This document shows positions 47,106-55,849 of a DNA stretch of 64,000 nt, piece by piece. The notes beneath the pieces were generated by a model. The model made no database searches and had not been told where the DNA came from. It worked only from the letters and a program-made list of their open reading frames with translations. How positions within the stretch are numbered: position 1 is the stretch's first letter; every line of letters begins with the position of its first letter. Both the position numbers and the translations under genes were made by a program. Source of the stretch: Alkalihalophilus pseudofirmus OF4 (GTDB lineage Bacteria > Bacillota > Bacilli > Bacillales > Bacillaceae_D); NCBI RefSeq assembly GCF_000005825.2, contig NC_013791.2, positions 2,480,001-2,544,000 on the forward strand. The letters are read 5' to 3'.

Positions 47106-47316
47106 TTTCATTTGGATCAAACCCAATAACCCACTTACCATTGATGTTTGTTTGTGGAACTCCCATTTGACCTGTCGTATTTACAAGCTGCTGCATTAAT
47201 TCAGGCTTATCTTCCACGTTTACTTCTTTAAAAGTAATTTGATATTCATTCAAAAAGTTTTTTAACATAACACAATATGGACATCTATTTGTCGTATAGA
47301 CTGTAACACCCTTCAA
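47080..47316 (-). CDS. Glutaredoxin-like protein
   Basis: A 78-residue thioredoxin-fold protein with the redox motif CPYC (Cys12, Cys15), TGQMGVPQTNINGKWVIG with the cis-proline, and a GFDPNEI C-terminus. It resembles NrdH/glutaredoxin-type proteins. Next to rhodanese and DsrE genes it may reduce persulfides. Its 3' end is embedded in the 14-bp repeat array. AGGAGGCG precedes the ATG, and a CstR-like operator lies 17 bases upstream. Confidence 0.9.
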   Translation of the reverse strand: MKGVTVYTTNRCPYCVMLKNFLNEYQITFKEVNVEDKPELMQQLVNTTGQMGVPQTNINGKWVIGFDPNEIMSLMNRV

Positions 47317-47332
47317 AATTAACGCCTCCTAT

Positions 47333-47346
47333 TACCCAACAGGGTA
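47333..47346 (-). promoter_or_regulatory. CstR/CsoR-like operator upstream of the glutaredoxin gene
   Basis: TACCC-AACA-GGGTA is a perfect inverted repeat. The C/G-rich TACCC...GGGTA core surrounded by AT is the operator type of CsoR-family sulfur (CstR) and copper regulators. Confidence 0.65.
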
Positions 47347-47365
47347 TATTATGTTCCAAAAAAAT

Positions 47366-47662
47366 TTATGCTACTTCTCCATTCCACGCTATCATCCCAC
47401 CAACCATATTGGTTACCTGATATCCGCGCTCTGAAAGGAATTGCGTGGCACGCCCGCTTCTAGCACCTGATCTACATACAATAATATACTCTTTAGACTT
47501 ATCTAATTCATGCATGCGGAATTCAAGCAACCCTAAAGGAATATTAAGGGCACCAGGGATTTTCCCTTCAGCCACTTCATCCACTCCACGCACATCAATA
47601 ATATTTAGTGGTGCTTTCTTCATTAATAGTGATTCAACTTCTCTTGCAGTCATTTCTTTCAT
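47366..47662 (-). CDS. Single-domain rhodanese
   Basis: A 98-residue rhodanese with the catalytic loop CRSGARS (Cys63) preceded by YIIV. Asp23-Arg25 in IIDVR and the GALNIPL motif are typical. It transfers sulfane sulfur to thiol acceptors. First gene of the four-gene sulfur operon; a CstR-like operator lies about 70 bases before the start. GGGAGGGTC lies upstream of the ATG. Confidence 0.93.
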   Translation of the reverse strand: MKEMTAREVESLLMKKAPLNIIDVRGVDEVAEGKIPGALNIPLGLLEFRMHELDKSKEYIIVCRSGARSGRATQFLSERGYQVTNMVGGMIAWNGEVA

Positions 47663-47730
47663 AAGTGACCCTCCCTTTTTATTTAATCATTATTTATTTT
47701 AAGTTGTGTGCTGCCTTCAATGACTATATT

Positions 47731-47746
47731 ATACCCCATTAGGTAT
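47731..47746 (-). promoter_or_regulatory. CstR/CsoR-like operator upstream of the sulfur operon
   Basis: ATACC-CCATTA-GGTAT is an inverted repeat related to the one at 47333-47346. It lies in the promoter region of the rhodanese gene. Confidence 0.65.
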
Positions 47747-47823
47747 ATTGTCAACAAAAAAAATAAAAGTTTTTTTATTTGTTTTTTTACTGACTCATTA
47801 TTTTATCTGTAACCTCCATGCAA

Positions 47824-48285
47824 TTAACCTTTCATGCCTATCAGCCGTTCGATCTTTCTTTTTACTTCTTTTATAATGACAGGCCATTGAGTTTGAATAT
47901 TTTCGCTTAGTCCAATATGAAACCTGACCTCACTTGGTTCTATCCCAATTAAATATCCATGTAGTTTATTTCTTTGGTGGTGATGCATAACTTCAAACAA
48001 ATGAAGGTTATGCGGAGAAATATCAAGCATTTTCTGTTCATGTAATGTATCTAGCGCGTATACATATACCTCACCAGGTTCTTTATCAGCAACCATTGCA
48101 TCTAAAATGATTACAAAAGAAGCTCGCTCTATTTGAGCTAAGCAATAATTAATATCTGACTCCCCTGCAATAAATTCAAGTTCCCTTTCATATTTAAACT
48201 TTTTAAGTTCATCTATTAAATATATCCCTATACCATCATCCATCATTAATTGATTTCCAATACCTAAAATCAGTATATTTTTCAT
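47824..48285 (-). CDS. Hydrogenase maturation endopeptidase
   Basis: A 153-residue HupD/HyaD/HycI-type protease that trims the large-subunit C-terminus after nickel insertion. It begins MKNILILGIGNQLMMDDGIG with the conserved Gly/Asn and the nickel-sensing Glu/Asp positions (DDGIG, LDAMVADKEPGEV) and SPHNLHLFEV with the His. The frame opens earlier, but the ATG at 48285 overlaps the large-subunit stop by one base after an AGGTG site. It is the last gene of the hydrogenase operon. Confidence 0.93.
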   Translation of the reverse strand: MKNILILGIGNQLMMDDGIGIYLIDELKKFKYERELEFIAGESDINYCLAQIERASFVIILDAMVADKEPGEVYVYALDTLHEQKMLDISPHNLHLFEVMHHHQRNKLHGYLIGIEPSEVRFHIGLSENIQTQWPVIIKEVKRKIERLIGMKG

Positions 48286-49706
48286 CAAAACACCTTTATC
48301 GTCTTCATTTGCTTTCCCGGGCTGTATACATGTGTTGCACAGGACATACATGGATCAAACGATCGAAGAATTCTTCCTACCTCTGCTGGGTTATTAGGAT
48401 CATTTATAGGTGTTCCAATCAAAGCTTCTTCTGCAACACCTCTATAACCAAGATCATCTTTAGTTGAAAAATCCCATGTAGAAGGAGTGATAATTTGATA
48501 AAAAGATATTTTTTTATTTTCAACCTTTAACCAATGACCGAGTGCTCCCCTAATTGTATCTACTAACCCTCTTCCTGATGCTTGTTCAGGTATTTCGTAG
48601 GCTTTTTGGAGATCGACATTGGGGATCACTGAGTGTAGGAGCTCCTTCATGATCTCACATATCTTTTTAGCCTCTAATGCTCTTGCCAACGTTCGATCCA
48701 TCGCCGAAATTCCATTCTGATACTCTCCACTTAGTATTAATCTTGCCAAGGGACCTACTTCAAATGGCAGACCTTCATACCTTGGCGCCTTTACCCAAGA
48801 ATACGCCTTTTCGTTCATTTCCATGTCAGGCTCTGCCATTTCGCTATCTGGCCTATATGCAGCGTTACTCGCCTTATACCAAGAATAATCTATTTTTTCT
48901 TTTATGTTCTTTTCTTGAAATGGTTCTACCAAATTGTTGTTAGCATTCATTTTAGAAATGAGCGGATCGACATATAAAGTTCCAAGATCCTTATAATTGT
49001 TAAACGCCCCATACGTTAAAAGGTTCCCATACCCGCCGCCTAATCTGTAGTAATCTGAATAGTACGCAGCAATATCATAAGCGTCCGGAATCATTTTATC
49101 GTTTATAAACCGGCTGATTTTCTGAAGCGAATCATCAAGTTTAACGACATTTTCAGCCGTAGCTTGAGTAGTGATTCCTCCAATAAAAACCCCATGATTG
49201 TGAGGAGCTTTCCCACCTAAAATCGCAAGCATTTGATGAGCCAGGCGACTGTATTCAAGAGATTCAAAGTAATGTCGTGATATACGGTCATTTATTTGCT
49301 TTGGAAGGCGAAAATCATGGTGATCGGTATTAAATAGTGAGTTACTCTCTAATTTCACATAGTCGGGGACTGTATATTGATAAAAGTGTCTAACATGATT
49401 CTGTAGAAACTCACAGCAATGTATAATATCTCTAAGATAACGGCCTTGTTCTAATGGATGAATGTTCAAAGCATCTTCTAATGCTAGTGAAGAGGCAATT
49501 GAGTGGGCAGCTGAGCATATTCCACATATTCTTTGAGTGAAATAGACCGCATCAAACGGGCTCCTTCCTACAAGCATTTGTTCAAATCCTCTAAACAAGT
49601 GCCCTTTTGTTTTGGCATCTACCACTCGATTATTTTCAATATATACATCAATTTCCATAAACCCGCTGATTCTGGTTAAGGGATTTATGACAATCTTTTT
49701 ATTCAT
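48285..49706 (-). CDS. [NiFe] hydrogenase large subunit
   Basis: A 473-residue catalytic subunit. The nickel ligands are in RICGICSAAH (Cys61, Cys64) and DPCMSCATH (Cys453, Cys456). The 14 residues after His459 should be removed by the protease encoded next. YSWVKAPRYEGLPFEVGPLARL and YGNLLTYGAF are typical of respiratory group 1/2 enzymes. Start ATG 49706 is preceded by GAGGGTGG and overlaps the small-subunit stop by 8 bases. It has no export signal. It splits or oxidises H2, in the cytosol as judged from the small subunit. Confidence 0.95.
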   Translation of the reverse strand: MNKKIVINPLTRISGFMEIDVYIENNRVVDAKTKGHLFRGFEQMLVGRSPFDAVYFTQRICGICSAAHSIASSLALEDALNIHPLEQGRYLRDIIHCCEFLQNHVRHFYQYTVPDYVKLESNSLFNTDHHDFRLPKQINDRISRHYFESLEYSRLAHQMLAILGGKAPHNHGVFIGGITTQATAENVVKLDDSLQKISRFINDKMIPDAYDIAAYYSDYYRLGGGYGNLLTYGAFNNYKDLGTLYVDPLISKMNANNNLVEPFQEKNIKEKIDYSWYKASNAAYRPDSEMAEPDMEMNEKAYSWVKAPRYEGLPFEVGPLARLILSGEYQNGISAMDRTLARALEAKKICEIMKELLHSVIPNVDLQKAYEIPEQASGRGLVDTIRGALGHWLKVENKKISFYQIITPSTWDFSTKDDLGYRGVAEEALIGTPINDPNNPAEVGRILRSFDPCMSCATHVYSPGKQMKTIKVF

Positions 49707-50607
49707 CTCTGACCACCCTCGTTGTGTCATAACTTATAAACGGCGCCATAGCATCTGGAAATCCAAATTGCGAACATCCAATACAAGGGGTATTAGCCCC
49801 AATCGGCCAGTTCACATGGCCATTCCATTGTCTAGTAGGACAATCTACTCTAGTGACAGGCCCCCGGCACCCGAGTTTAAACAAACACGTCTTATCTCCT
49901 AGCTTCTCTGCAAAGATTCCCCGATCAAAGAATGGTCTTCTAGGACAACGATCATGTATGAGAGTACTGTAAAACATTAAAGGCCGTCCTAAACTATCAG
50001 TCTCAGGTTCACCGTAAAGCAATAGATGCGATAACGTACCTAAAAACCAATCTGGGTGAACAGGGCAGCCAGGCAGCTTGATAATTGCTTTCTCTTTAAG
50101 GACGCTTTGTAAACCGACCGATTCAGAAGGATTCGGCTTAGCAGCTGAAACTCCGCCATGGGTAGAACAAGCTCCAACTGATATAATGTGAGCTGCTTTT
50201 TCTCCAAACATCTGTGCAGCTTTTAATCCTGTTAAAGGCTCCCCTTCTAAACTTCCAATAATATTATATAACCCATTATTTTTTAAAGCGACAGCTCCTT
50301 CTACAGCAAGGATAAAATCGTCATCTAGCTGCTCCATTAATTGTTCAATAGCCTGTGTCCCTTCTGCCACCATTAAACTATTGCTGTACCGGAGATTTAC
50401 AAGTGATTGCAATGTGTAATCAAAATCAGGATTTTGACCATTTAAAAGGGAAATAATATTCCCAGAACAGCCATTGAGCTCTAAATAGACTAGGTTTCTC
50501 TTCTTTACTAGTCCACTATTAACTCGAAGCATTGCTTGAGTGGTTAATCTTTCTGAAATTGCTTCATTGGTCAAAGGCTCCGGGGGAAGTACATATTTCT
50601 CCATCAT
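49699..50607 (-). CDS. [NiFe] hydrogenase small subunit, no Tat signal
   Basis: A 302-residue iron-sulfur subunit. The proximal-cluster motif reads ELNGCSGN (Cys47): the first cysteine of the usual CxGC is replaced by leucine. The other proximal ligands GACSTHGG and LPGCPVHP are present. Distal ligands IHDRC, KTC and KLGC, and medial VDC, TPC, IGC are complete. There is no RRxFxK Tat signal and no C-terminal anchor, so it stays in the cytosol. GGAGGTTGGT precedes tandem ATGs at 50607 and 50604; the upstream gene stop overlaps them. Confidence 0.95.
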   Translation of the reverse strand: MMEKYVLPPEPLTNEAISERLTTQAMLRVNSGLVKKRNLVYLELNGCSGNIISLLNGQNPDFDYTLQSLVNLRYSNSLMVAEGTQAIEQLMEQLDDDFILAVEGAVALKNNGLYNIIGSLEGEPLTGLKAAQMFGEKAAHIISVGACSTHGGVSAAKPNPSESVGLQSVLKEKAIIKLPGCPVHPDWFLGTLSHLLLYGEPETDSLGRPLMFYSTLIHDRCPRRPFFDRGIFAEKLGDKTCLFKLGCRGPVTRVDCPTRQWNGHVNWPIGANTPCIGCSQFGFPDAMAPFISYDTTRVVRDE

Positions 50608-51140
50608 ACCAACCTCCCTACAACAGGTAACGTTGCTAATATAGATTGCTGCCCAGCGTGACATGAAGCGAATCCTGCACTATGATTTTGTCCTGCACTC
50701 AACCCAAAATGCGTAGCTGCTGCCCATGCTCTATTGCTGGTCACATCATAAACGATGCCATCAACAGCAACATATGCCGGTTGACCATTTTTTCCGTCAT
50801 AGAGAGCTAGTTCTTCTAAAGTGAAACTGCGTTGTGCGTTCGATTCGGTATGTTGATTGAATGGTTGATTAAATGATTGATTAAATGATTGATTAAAAGG
50901 TGGGGAAGTTTGTAAAGGACTAGGCATACCTCCCCCTTGTGAGCTGGCACTTAAAGGCTGCTGTGTCTGGTAGGCTAATAAGTCACTAATAAATTGAATA
51001 GAGGATATAGTAGTCCATAAACGATCTAATAGTTGTGGTTTTAACCTTTCATCTGTAAGAGTTGACAGGGTCAATATATCATATCTAGCTTGTGTTACAA
51101 GATGATTTAGCTGCTGCCTAAGAAGTTCCGTGTTTCTCAT
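50604..51140 (-). CDS. Cytochrome b5-like heme-binding domain protein in the hydrogenase operon
   Basis: A 178-residue protein in three parts: a helical N-terminus (1-60, RYDILTLSTLTDERLKPQLL, LWTTISSIQFISDLLAYQ), a Gln/Ser/Pro linker with four F-N-Q repeats (about 80-96), and a cytochrome-b5-like domain (about 105-178). The last has FTLEELALYDGKNGQPAYVA, GIVYDVT and a C-terminal THFGLSAGQNHSAGFASCH with several His. There is no signal peptide or membrane helix. Translationally coupled to the small subunit, it is a candidate electron acceptor or docking partner (inference). Confidence 0.82.
   Translation of the reverse strand: MRNTELLRQQLNHLVTQARYDILTLSTLTDERLKPQLLDRLWTTISSIQFISDLLAYQTQQPLSASSQGGGMPSPLQTSPPFNQSFNQSFNQPFNQHTESNAQRSFTLEELALYDGKNGQPAYVAVDGIVYDVTSNRAWAAATHFGLSAGQNHSAGFASCHAGQQSILATLPVVGRLV
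50860..50905. repeat. 12-bp tandem repeats encoding the F-N-Q linker
   Basis: Repeats of GATTGATTAAAT-type 12-mers (about 4 copies) lie within the b5-domain gene and encode the Phe-Asn-Gln-Ser/Pro linker. They are likely variable in copy number. Confidence 0.85.
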
Positions 51141-51177
51141 GATGTCCTCCCTTAGTGTGCACGTCTTTTAAGCACAT

Positions 51178-52182
51178 CTAACAAATCCGAGGCAGAATCA
51201 TTCCATTCAAACGATGTATTCTCCTCGTTGTTCCTATCTGCGTTCTACTGTATAATTTCCCGTTACTGTCATTGACTGAGATTACTTTCCCGATCACTTT
51301 TGCCTCTTCACCATACTTATGGTTCTGCATGATCTCAATTACTTTATCTTTATTCGTAGAATCACATACGATAACCACTTTTCCCTCGTTTGCCAAATAA
51401 AGCGGATCAAACCCCAAGATATTACAGGCTCCTGTTACTTCTCTACGAATAGGAATCAAGTCTTCCTCAAGCTCAACAGAGAACTGAAAATCCTCACAAA
51501 GTTCAACTAAAGAAGTAGCCAAGCCTCCACGTGTTGGATCTCTCATCAACCTGATCCCATCCACTTGCTCTAGAAGGCTCTGAATTAGAGAATGGAGAGA
51601 AGCACAGTCGCTTTGTACATCTGTTAATAGCCCCAATTGATTACGGGCACTTAAGATAGCAATGCCATGGTCTCCAATCGTTCCACTTACTACAACACAA
51701 TCACCCTTTTTTATGGCAGGTGAGCATACTTGTTCACTTATTGCTCCAATACCTGTTGTATTGATAAAGATCCCATCTGCACTGCCTTTTTCTACAACCT
51801 TTGTATCACCAGCTACTATTTTCACATTTGCTGCTTTCGCTTCTTCCGCCATACTGTGAACAATCTTATTCAAATCAGATAAGGCAAAACCTTCTTCAAG
51901 AATAAAACCTGCTGTGATCATTTTTGGTACTGCACAACAAACAGCAAGATCATTAACTGTACCAGTAATGGCAAGCTTACCTATATTTCCTCCGGGGAAA
52001 AAGATCGGTTGGACGACATAACTATCAGTTGTAACGGCAATCCTTTTCCCTTCTATAGGAAAAACAGCTGAATCATGCTGTATCTCTTTTTTGGAAGAAA
52101 AAGCAGACATAAAAACCTCTTGAATCAGCTGATGTGTTAATTCTCCGCCTTCTCCATGAGCCAGACTAATCCTTTGAACCAC
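51178..52182 (-). CDS. hypE: Hydrogenase maturation protein HypE
   Basis: A 334-residue PurM-like enzyme that dehydrates the carbamoyl group on its own C-terminal cysteine to a thiocyanate, the source of the cyanide ligand. The N-terminus RISLAHGEGGELTHQLI and the terminal PRIC are diagnostic. I start at GTG 52182, after GGGAGGGG; the frame is open upstream into hypD. Overlaps of start and stop signals with hypD show coupling. Confidence 0.96.
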   Translation of the reverse strand: MVQRISLAHGEGGELTHQLIQEVFMSAFSSKKEIQHDSAVFPIEGKRIAVTTDSYVVQPIFFPGGNIGKLAITGTVNDLAVCCAVPKMITAGFILEEGFALSDLNKIVHSMAEEAKAANVKIVAGDTKVVEKGSADGIFINTTGIGAISEQVCSPAIKKGDCVVVSGTIGDHGIAILSARNQLGLLTDVQSDCASLHSLIQSLLEQVDGIRLMRDPTRGGLATSLVELCEDFQFSVELEEDLIPIRREVTGACNILGFDPLYLANEGKVVIVCDSTNKDKVIEIMQNHKYGEEAKVIGKVISVNDSNGKLYSRTQIGTTRRIHRLNGMILPRIC

Positions 52183-52184
52183 AA

Positions 52185-53288
52185 TTACCCCTCCCTCATA
52201 TATTGATAGTGAGCTGCACACGTTCCTTCCGTTGATACCATGCATGGCCCTATAGGCCGGTTTGGTGTACAGGCTTTATCAAATAAAGAGCATTCTTCTG
52301 GAGTAATAAGCCCTTGAATGACTTCACCACATCTGCACTTCGTTTTTCTCGGTTGATTTTGTACCACTTCAAATTTCTTTTTTGCATCATATTTTGAATA
52401 GGAGCTTTTGAGGACGAGCCCGCTGTTAGAAATCTTTCCTATTCCGCGCCAATCCTCGTCATGATATTCTAAGTAGTGGTTCATCATGGCTTTGGCAGCA
52501 GTATTGCCGTTTTCTTTGACAACATATGTATAATCATTGATGACATCGGCTTTTTGCTCCCTAGAAAGGGTGAGTAAACGATGGATCCCGCTTAACAACT
52601 GAACAGGTTCAAATCCAGAGATGACTCCAGATAAATGAAACTCTTTTAAGAAGCGGAAATGCTTCTCTCCTAAAATGACCGAGACATGACCCGGTAATAA
52701 AAAGCCGTCTAAGAGCAATTTTTGTGAATCTACTAATTTTTCTAATACAGGCTTTACTAACTTCGTAGTCATCCATATGGAGAAATTATCGACTGACTTC
52801 CTCTCAGCTTCACGAACGGCCAGAGCCAACAGAGGGATCGTCGTTTCAAATCCAATACCTAATAAAATAACTTCTTTATCAGGGTTTTCTTGTGCTATTT
52901 TAATGCTGTCTATAGGGGAGTAAATGACGCGTACATCGCACCCATTTGTCTTAGCATCCATTAAACTCTGCTTTGAACCAGGAACCCGCATCATATCACC
53001 GAATGTACATATAATGCTGTTTGGCATTTCAGCTAATTGAATCATAGCATCAATAGATGATTGGTCTGTCACACAAACAGGACACCCTGGACCAGCAATT
53101 AAAGTAACATGGTTTTTAAGCGCTTGTTTGATGCCAGATCTTGCAAAGGCCATTGTATGAGAGCCACAAACTTCCATCAAAACAGGCAGTCTGCCTCTTT
53201 GCTGCTTAAATAGCTCTGCTTCATTTATCACTGCTGCTAAAGATGAACGAATGAGCTGCGGTTCGTTGTATGCATCAATCTGCTGCAT
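52185..53288 (-). CDS. hypD: Hydrogenase maturation protein HypD
   Basis: A 367-residue iron-sulfur protein that, with HypC, forms the scaffold where Fe receives CN and CO. Conserved motifs: MEVCGSHTMAF, GPGCPVCVTD, GFETTIP, and a Cys-rich C-terminus (CRCGEVIQGLITPEEC, PIGPCMVSTEGTCAAHYQY) binding [4Fe-4S]. It overlaps hypC by 14 bases. Confidence 0.97.
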   Translation of the reverse strand: MQQIDAYNEPQLIRSSLAAVINEAELFKQQRGRLPVLMEVCGSHTMAFARSGIKQALKNHVTLIAGPGCPVCVTDQSSIDAMIQLAEMPNSIICTFGDMMRVPGSKQSLMDAKTNGCDVRVIYSPIDSIKIAQENPDKEVILLGIGFETTIPLLALAVREAERKSVDNFSIWMTTKLVKPVLEKLVDSQKLLLDGFLLPGHVSVILGEKHFRFLKEFHLSGVISGFEPVQLLSGIHRLLTLSREQKADVINDYTYVVKENGNTAAKAMMNHYLEYHDEDWRGIGKISNSGLVLKSSYSKYDAKKKFEVVQNQPRKTKCRCGEVIQGLITPEECSLFDKACTPNRPIGPCMVSTEGTCAAHYQYMREG

Positions 53289-53496
53289 TTAAAATATCCC
53301 TCCATTCTTTTAAAGACTCCTCTGCGAACGATTCTTCAATAATCGACATTGCCTGACCTGCATGAAGCAGGACAAAATCTCCTATCATGACGTTTGGAAC
53401 AAAAATGATTCCGACATACATTTTAGATCCTAATACATCAACCAACGCTCGTTCCTCTTCAAGTTCGATTATTTTTGCTGGTACACCGACACACAT
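53275..53496 (-). CDS. hypC: Hydrogenase maturation chaperone HypC
   Basis: A 73-residue HypC/HupF protein. It begins MCVGVPAKIIE; the Cys2 that binds iron and the large subunit is retained. The rest has the OB-fold-like VDVLGSKMYVGIIFVPNVMIGDFVLLHAGQAM. It overlaps hypD. Confidence 0.96.
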   Translation of the reverse strand: MCVGVPAKIIELEEERALVDVLGSKMYVGIIFVPNVMIGDFVLLHAGQAMSIIEESFAEESLKEWRDILNAAD

Positions 53497-53509
53497 ATCT
53501 TCTCCACCT

Positions 53510-55849
53510 TTACTTAAGCTTTTCGTTCTTCACCTTATGTGCAGCAATGATTAACTGGCCAAAGGAAAGTCCGCCATCATGACAAGGGATCTGTTGGTGT
53601 GCATAGACCTTAAACCCTTTTTGCTTAAGACTGTTAGACAACTCTCTTGATAAGTAACCATTTTGAAAGGAACCCCCAGATAAAACAATCCGCTTAGGAA
53701 GCCACGCTTTCTCCTTATATAAAGCCAAAATCATTTCAACACAAGACAGCACGACCGTTTGATGAAATTTATAAATAATCTCCTCAAGCTGTAATTGCTC
53801 TTTTTCCTGAATAATTTGACTGATCATGGGAGAGAAATCAAGCTGAAAAGGTCCCTTGGCGCTTTGAATGATTTTAAATGGGTAAGATTGAGCCACTTTT
53901 TCTATTGACCTTGCATTCAAGTAATTTTCATTCATGTAACCTGCTAATTTAATAGCAGCTTCACCTTCATAACTTGACTTTAAACACACTCCTAAAATTG
54001 CACTTACAGTATCAAATAATCTTCCACATGTACCGGCCATTGGTGAATTAATCTTCAGTTTCACCATTTTTTTGAGTATGGAAATCTCGGCTTTTTTATC
54101 AGGAAATAGTCTCTCAGCCATCTCTTGACCTTCTTTTGGCCAATGATGCAAAATCATTCCTGAGGCCGTTCTCCAAGGCTCTTTCACTGCCATTTCCCCG
54201 CCAGGCAGGGGACAATAGCACATATGGGCTAAACGCTTATAAGCGGCAGCATCTCCATAAAGAAATTCGAATCCCCAAATATGACCGTCCTCTCCGTACC
54301 CTGTTCCATCTAGAATAATTCCTACACATGGATCAACAACCCCATTGTCTTCCATGCAAGCGACGTGATGAGCATGATGGTGCCCAACTGTCACCACATT
54401 TGGTGAGAGGTCTTTTGCTAGTTTATTAACAGAATAGCCAAGATGCTTGTCTATCGCCACATGATCCATATCTATATTAACGATCCTTTTATATACGCCG
54501 ATTTGCTGTATAAAGTGATCAAGCATCTCTTCATTGTCGACCTCTCCAATATGGGGACTCATTAAGATATGTTCACCTATCCCAATGGAAAAGGTATTTT
54601 TTTGTTGTCCACCCAATGCAACAATCCCGCTTGTATCTATCGTTGTTTTTATAGGTTCTGGGACAAATCCCCTTGCCTTTCTTAAATAAGTTTCGTCCAA
54701 GCCGTTCACTTCTACAACCGAATCATCTAGAGGGTTTTTAATTACTCGGTTATGAGTTAGTGAGAATTCACTTAATCCACCTTTTTCAAATAAGTCCTTA
54801 TCATGATATTTAATCGGCAGCCCAGAAGAGTTAGCACTGGTTAACACAATCCCCTCTAATCCCCCTAGCTTAAATAGTAAATAGTGTAAAGGGGTATAAG
54901 GCAGCATGACTCCTAAAGTTGTTAAGCCAGGTGCTAGTTCATTTGGCAAAGAACGATTGATCTTCTGTTTCAATACAACAATCGGCATGATCGGACTTGT
55001 TAATAATTCTTCTTCTTTCAAAGAGACATGACAATATTGCTTCACAATTTCTAGCGACCTCATCATCACAGCTAAAGGGCGTGTAGGACGGCTTTTTATT
55101 TCCCTTAGGTGTGTGATAGCATATGGTTGTTTCATATCGCATGCTAGATGATAACCACCAAGCCCCTTTATTGAAATGATCCTCCCTTCTGTTAAAGCAT
55201 CGATGGTGCCTCTAATTGCGCTCTCACCTTCTGCGATTACCTCTCTTTTTTGATTAACCAAGGAGAGGCTTGGACCACACTTTGCACAACATGTCGGCTG
55301 AGCATGGTGCCTGCGATTCATCGGATCCCCATATTCTTCCAGGCAGTCTTCACACATCATAAACGAATGCATCGTTGTATGTTTGCGATCATATGGCAGC
55401 TTTTCTAATATGGTGTAGCGTGGTCCACATTGCGTACAATTTATAAAAGGATAGTGATAGCGCCTGTTAGAAGGGTCGTTTAATTCGTTTAAACAATCTT
55501 GACAAACGGCAGAATCTGCTGAAATAGCAGGTAGAGGGCTTCCAGTTAAATCACTTTCTAAAATCGAAAATTGTTGATACGATTTATAGACCGTTGGCTG
55601 ATGTTCTAAGTTAGTTATTTTTGCTAGAAGCGGAGGGGATTCTTTTAAGTGATGAAGAAAATGTTCTATACTATATTCTTCCCCCTCTACATGAATTATT
55701 ACTTTATCAGAATTATTTTGAATCGTACCATTCAGCTGCCATCTTTTTGCAAGAGAAAATACATAAGGCCTGAACCCTACACCTTGGACCCTTCCCCCTA
55801 CTTTTATTTTTACTGCTTTGTACGTTTTTGATAGGCCTCTTTGATCCAA
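53510..55849 (-). CDS. hypF: Carbamoyltransferase HypF
   Basis: A protein of about 779 residues that makes the carbamoyl group of the Fe(CN)2CO centre from carbamoyl phosphate. Domains: acylphosphatase (about 12-100, GRVQGVGFRPYV), two zinc fingers (CQDCLNEL...CTQCG and CEDCLEEYG...CAKCG), a YrdC-like domain (about 195-380) and a Kae1-like domain with GHHHAHHVACM. No ATG exists near the start. TTG 55849 lies 10 bases after GGAGG; TTG 55858 is an alternative. It overlaps hypB by about 40 bases. Confidence 0.95.
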   Translation of the reverse strand: MDQRGLSKTYKAVKIKVGGRVQGVGFRPYVFSLAKRWQLNGTIQNNSDKVIIHVEGEEYSIEHFLHHLKESPPLLAKITNLEHQPTVYKSYQQFSILESDLTGSPLPAISADSAVCQDCLNELNDPSNRRYHYPFINCTQCGPRYTILEKLPYDRKHTTMHSFMMCEDCLEEYGDPMNRRHHAQPTCCAKCGPSLSLVNQKREVIAEGESAIRGTIDALTEGRIISIKGLGGYHLACDMKQPYAITHLREIKSRPTRPLAVMMRSLEIVKQYCHVSLKEEELLTSPIMPIVVLKQKINRSLPNELAPGLTTLGVMLPYTPLHYLLFKLGGLEGIVLTSANSSGLPIKYHDKDLFEKGGLSEFSLTHNRVIKNPLDDSVVEVNGLDETYLRKARGFVPEPIKTTIDTSGIVALGGQQKNTFSIGIGEHILMSPHIGEVDNEEMLDHFIQQIGVYKRIVNIDMDHVAIDKHLGYSVNKLAKDLSPNVVTVGHHHAHHVACMEDNGVVDPCVGIILDGTGYGEDGHIWGFEFLYGDAAAYKRLAHMCYCPLPGGEMAVKEPWRTASGMILHHWPKEGQEMAERLFPDKKAEISILKKMVKLKINSPMAGTCGRLFDTVSAILGVCLKSSYEGEAAIKLAGYMNENYLNARSIEKVAQSYPFKIIQSAKGPFQLDFSPMISQIIQEKEQLQLEEIIYKFHQTVVLSCVEMILALYKEKAWLPKRIVLSGGSFQNGYLSRELSNSLKQKGFKVYAHQQIPCHDGGLSFGQLIIAAHKVKNEKLK

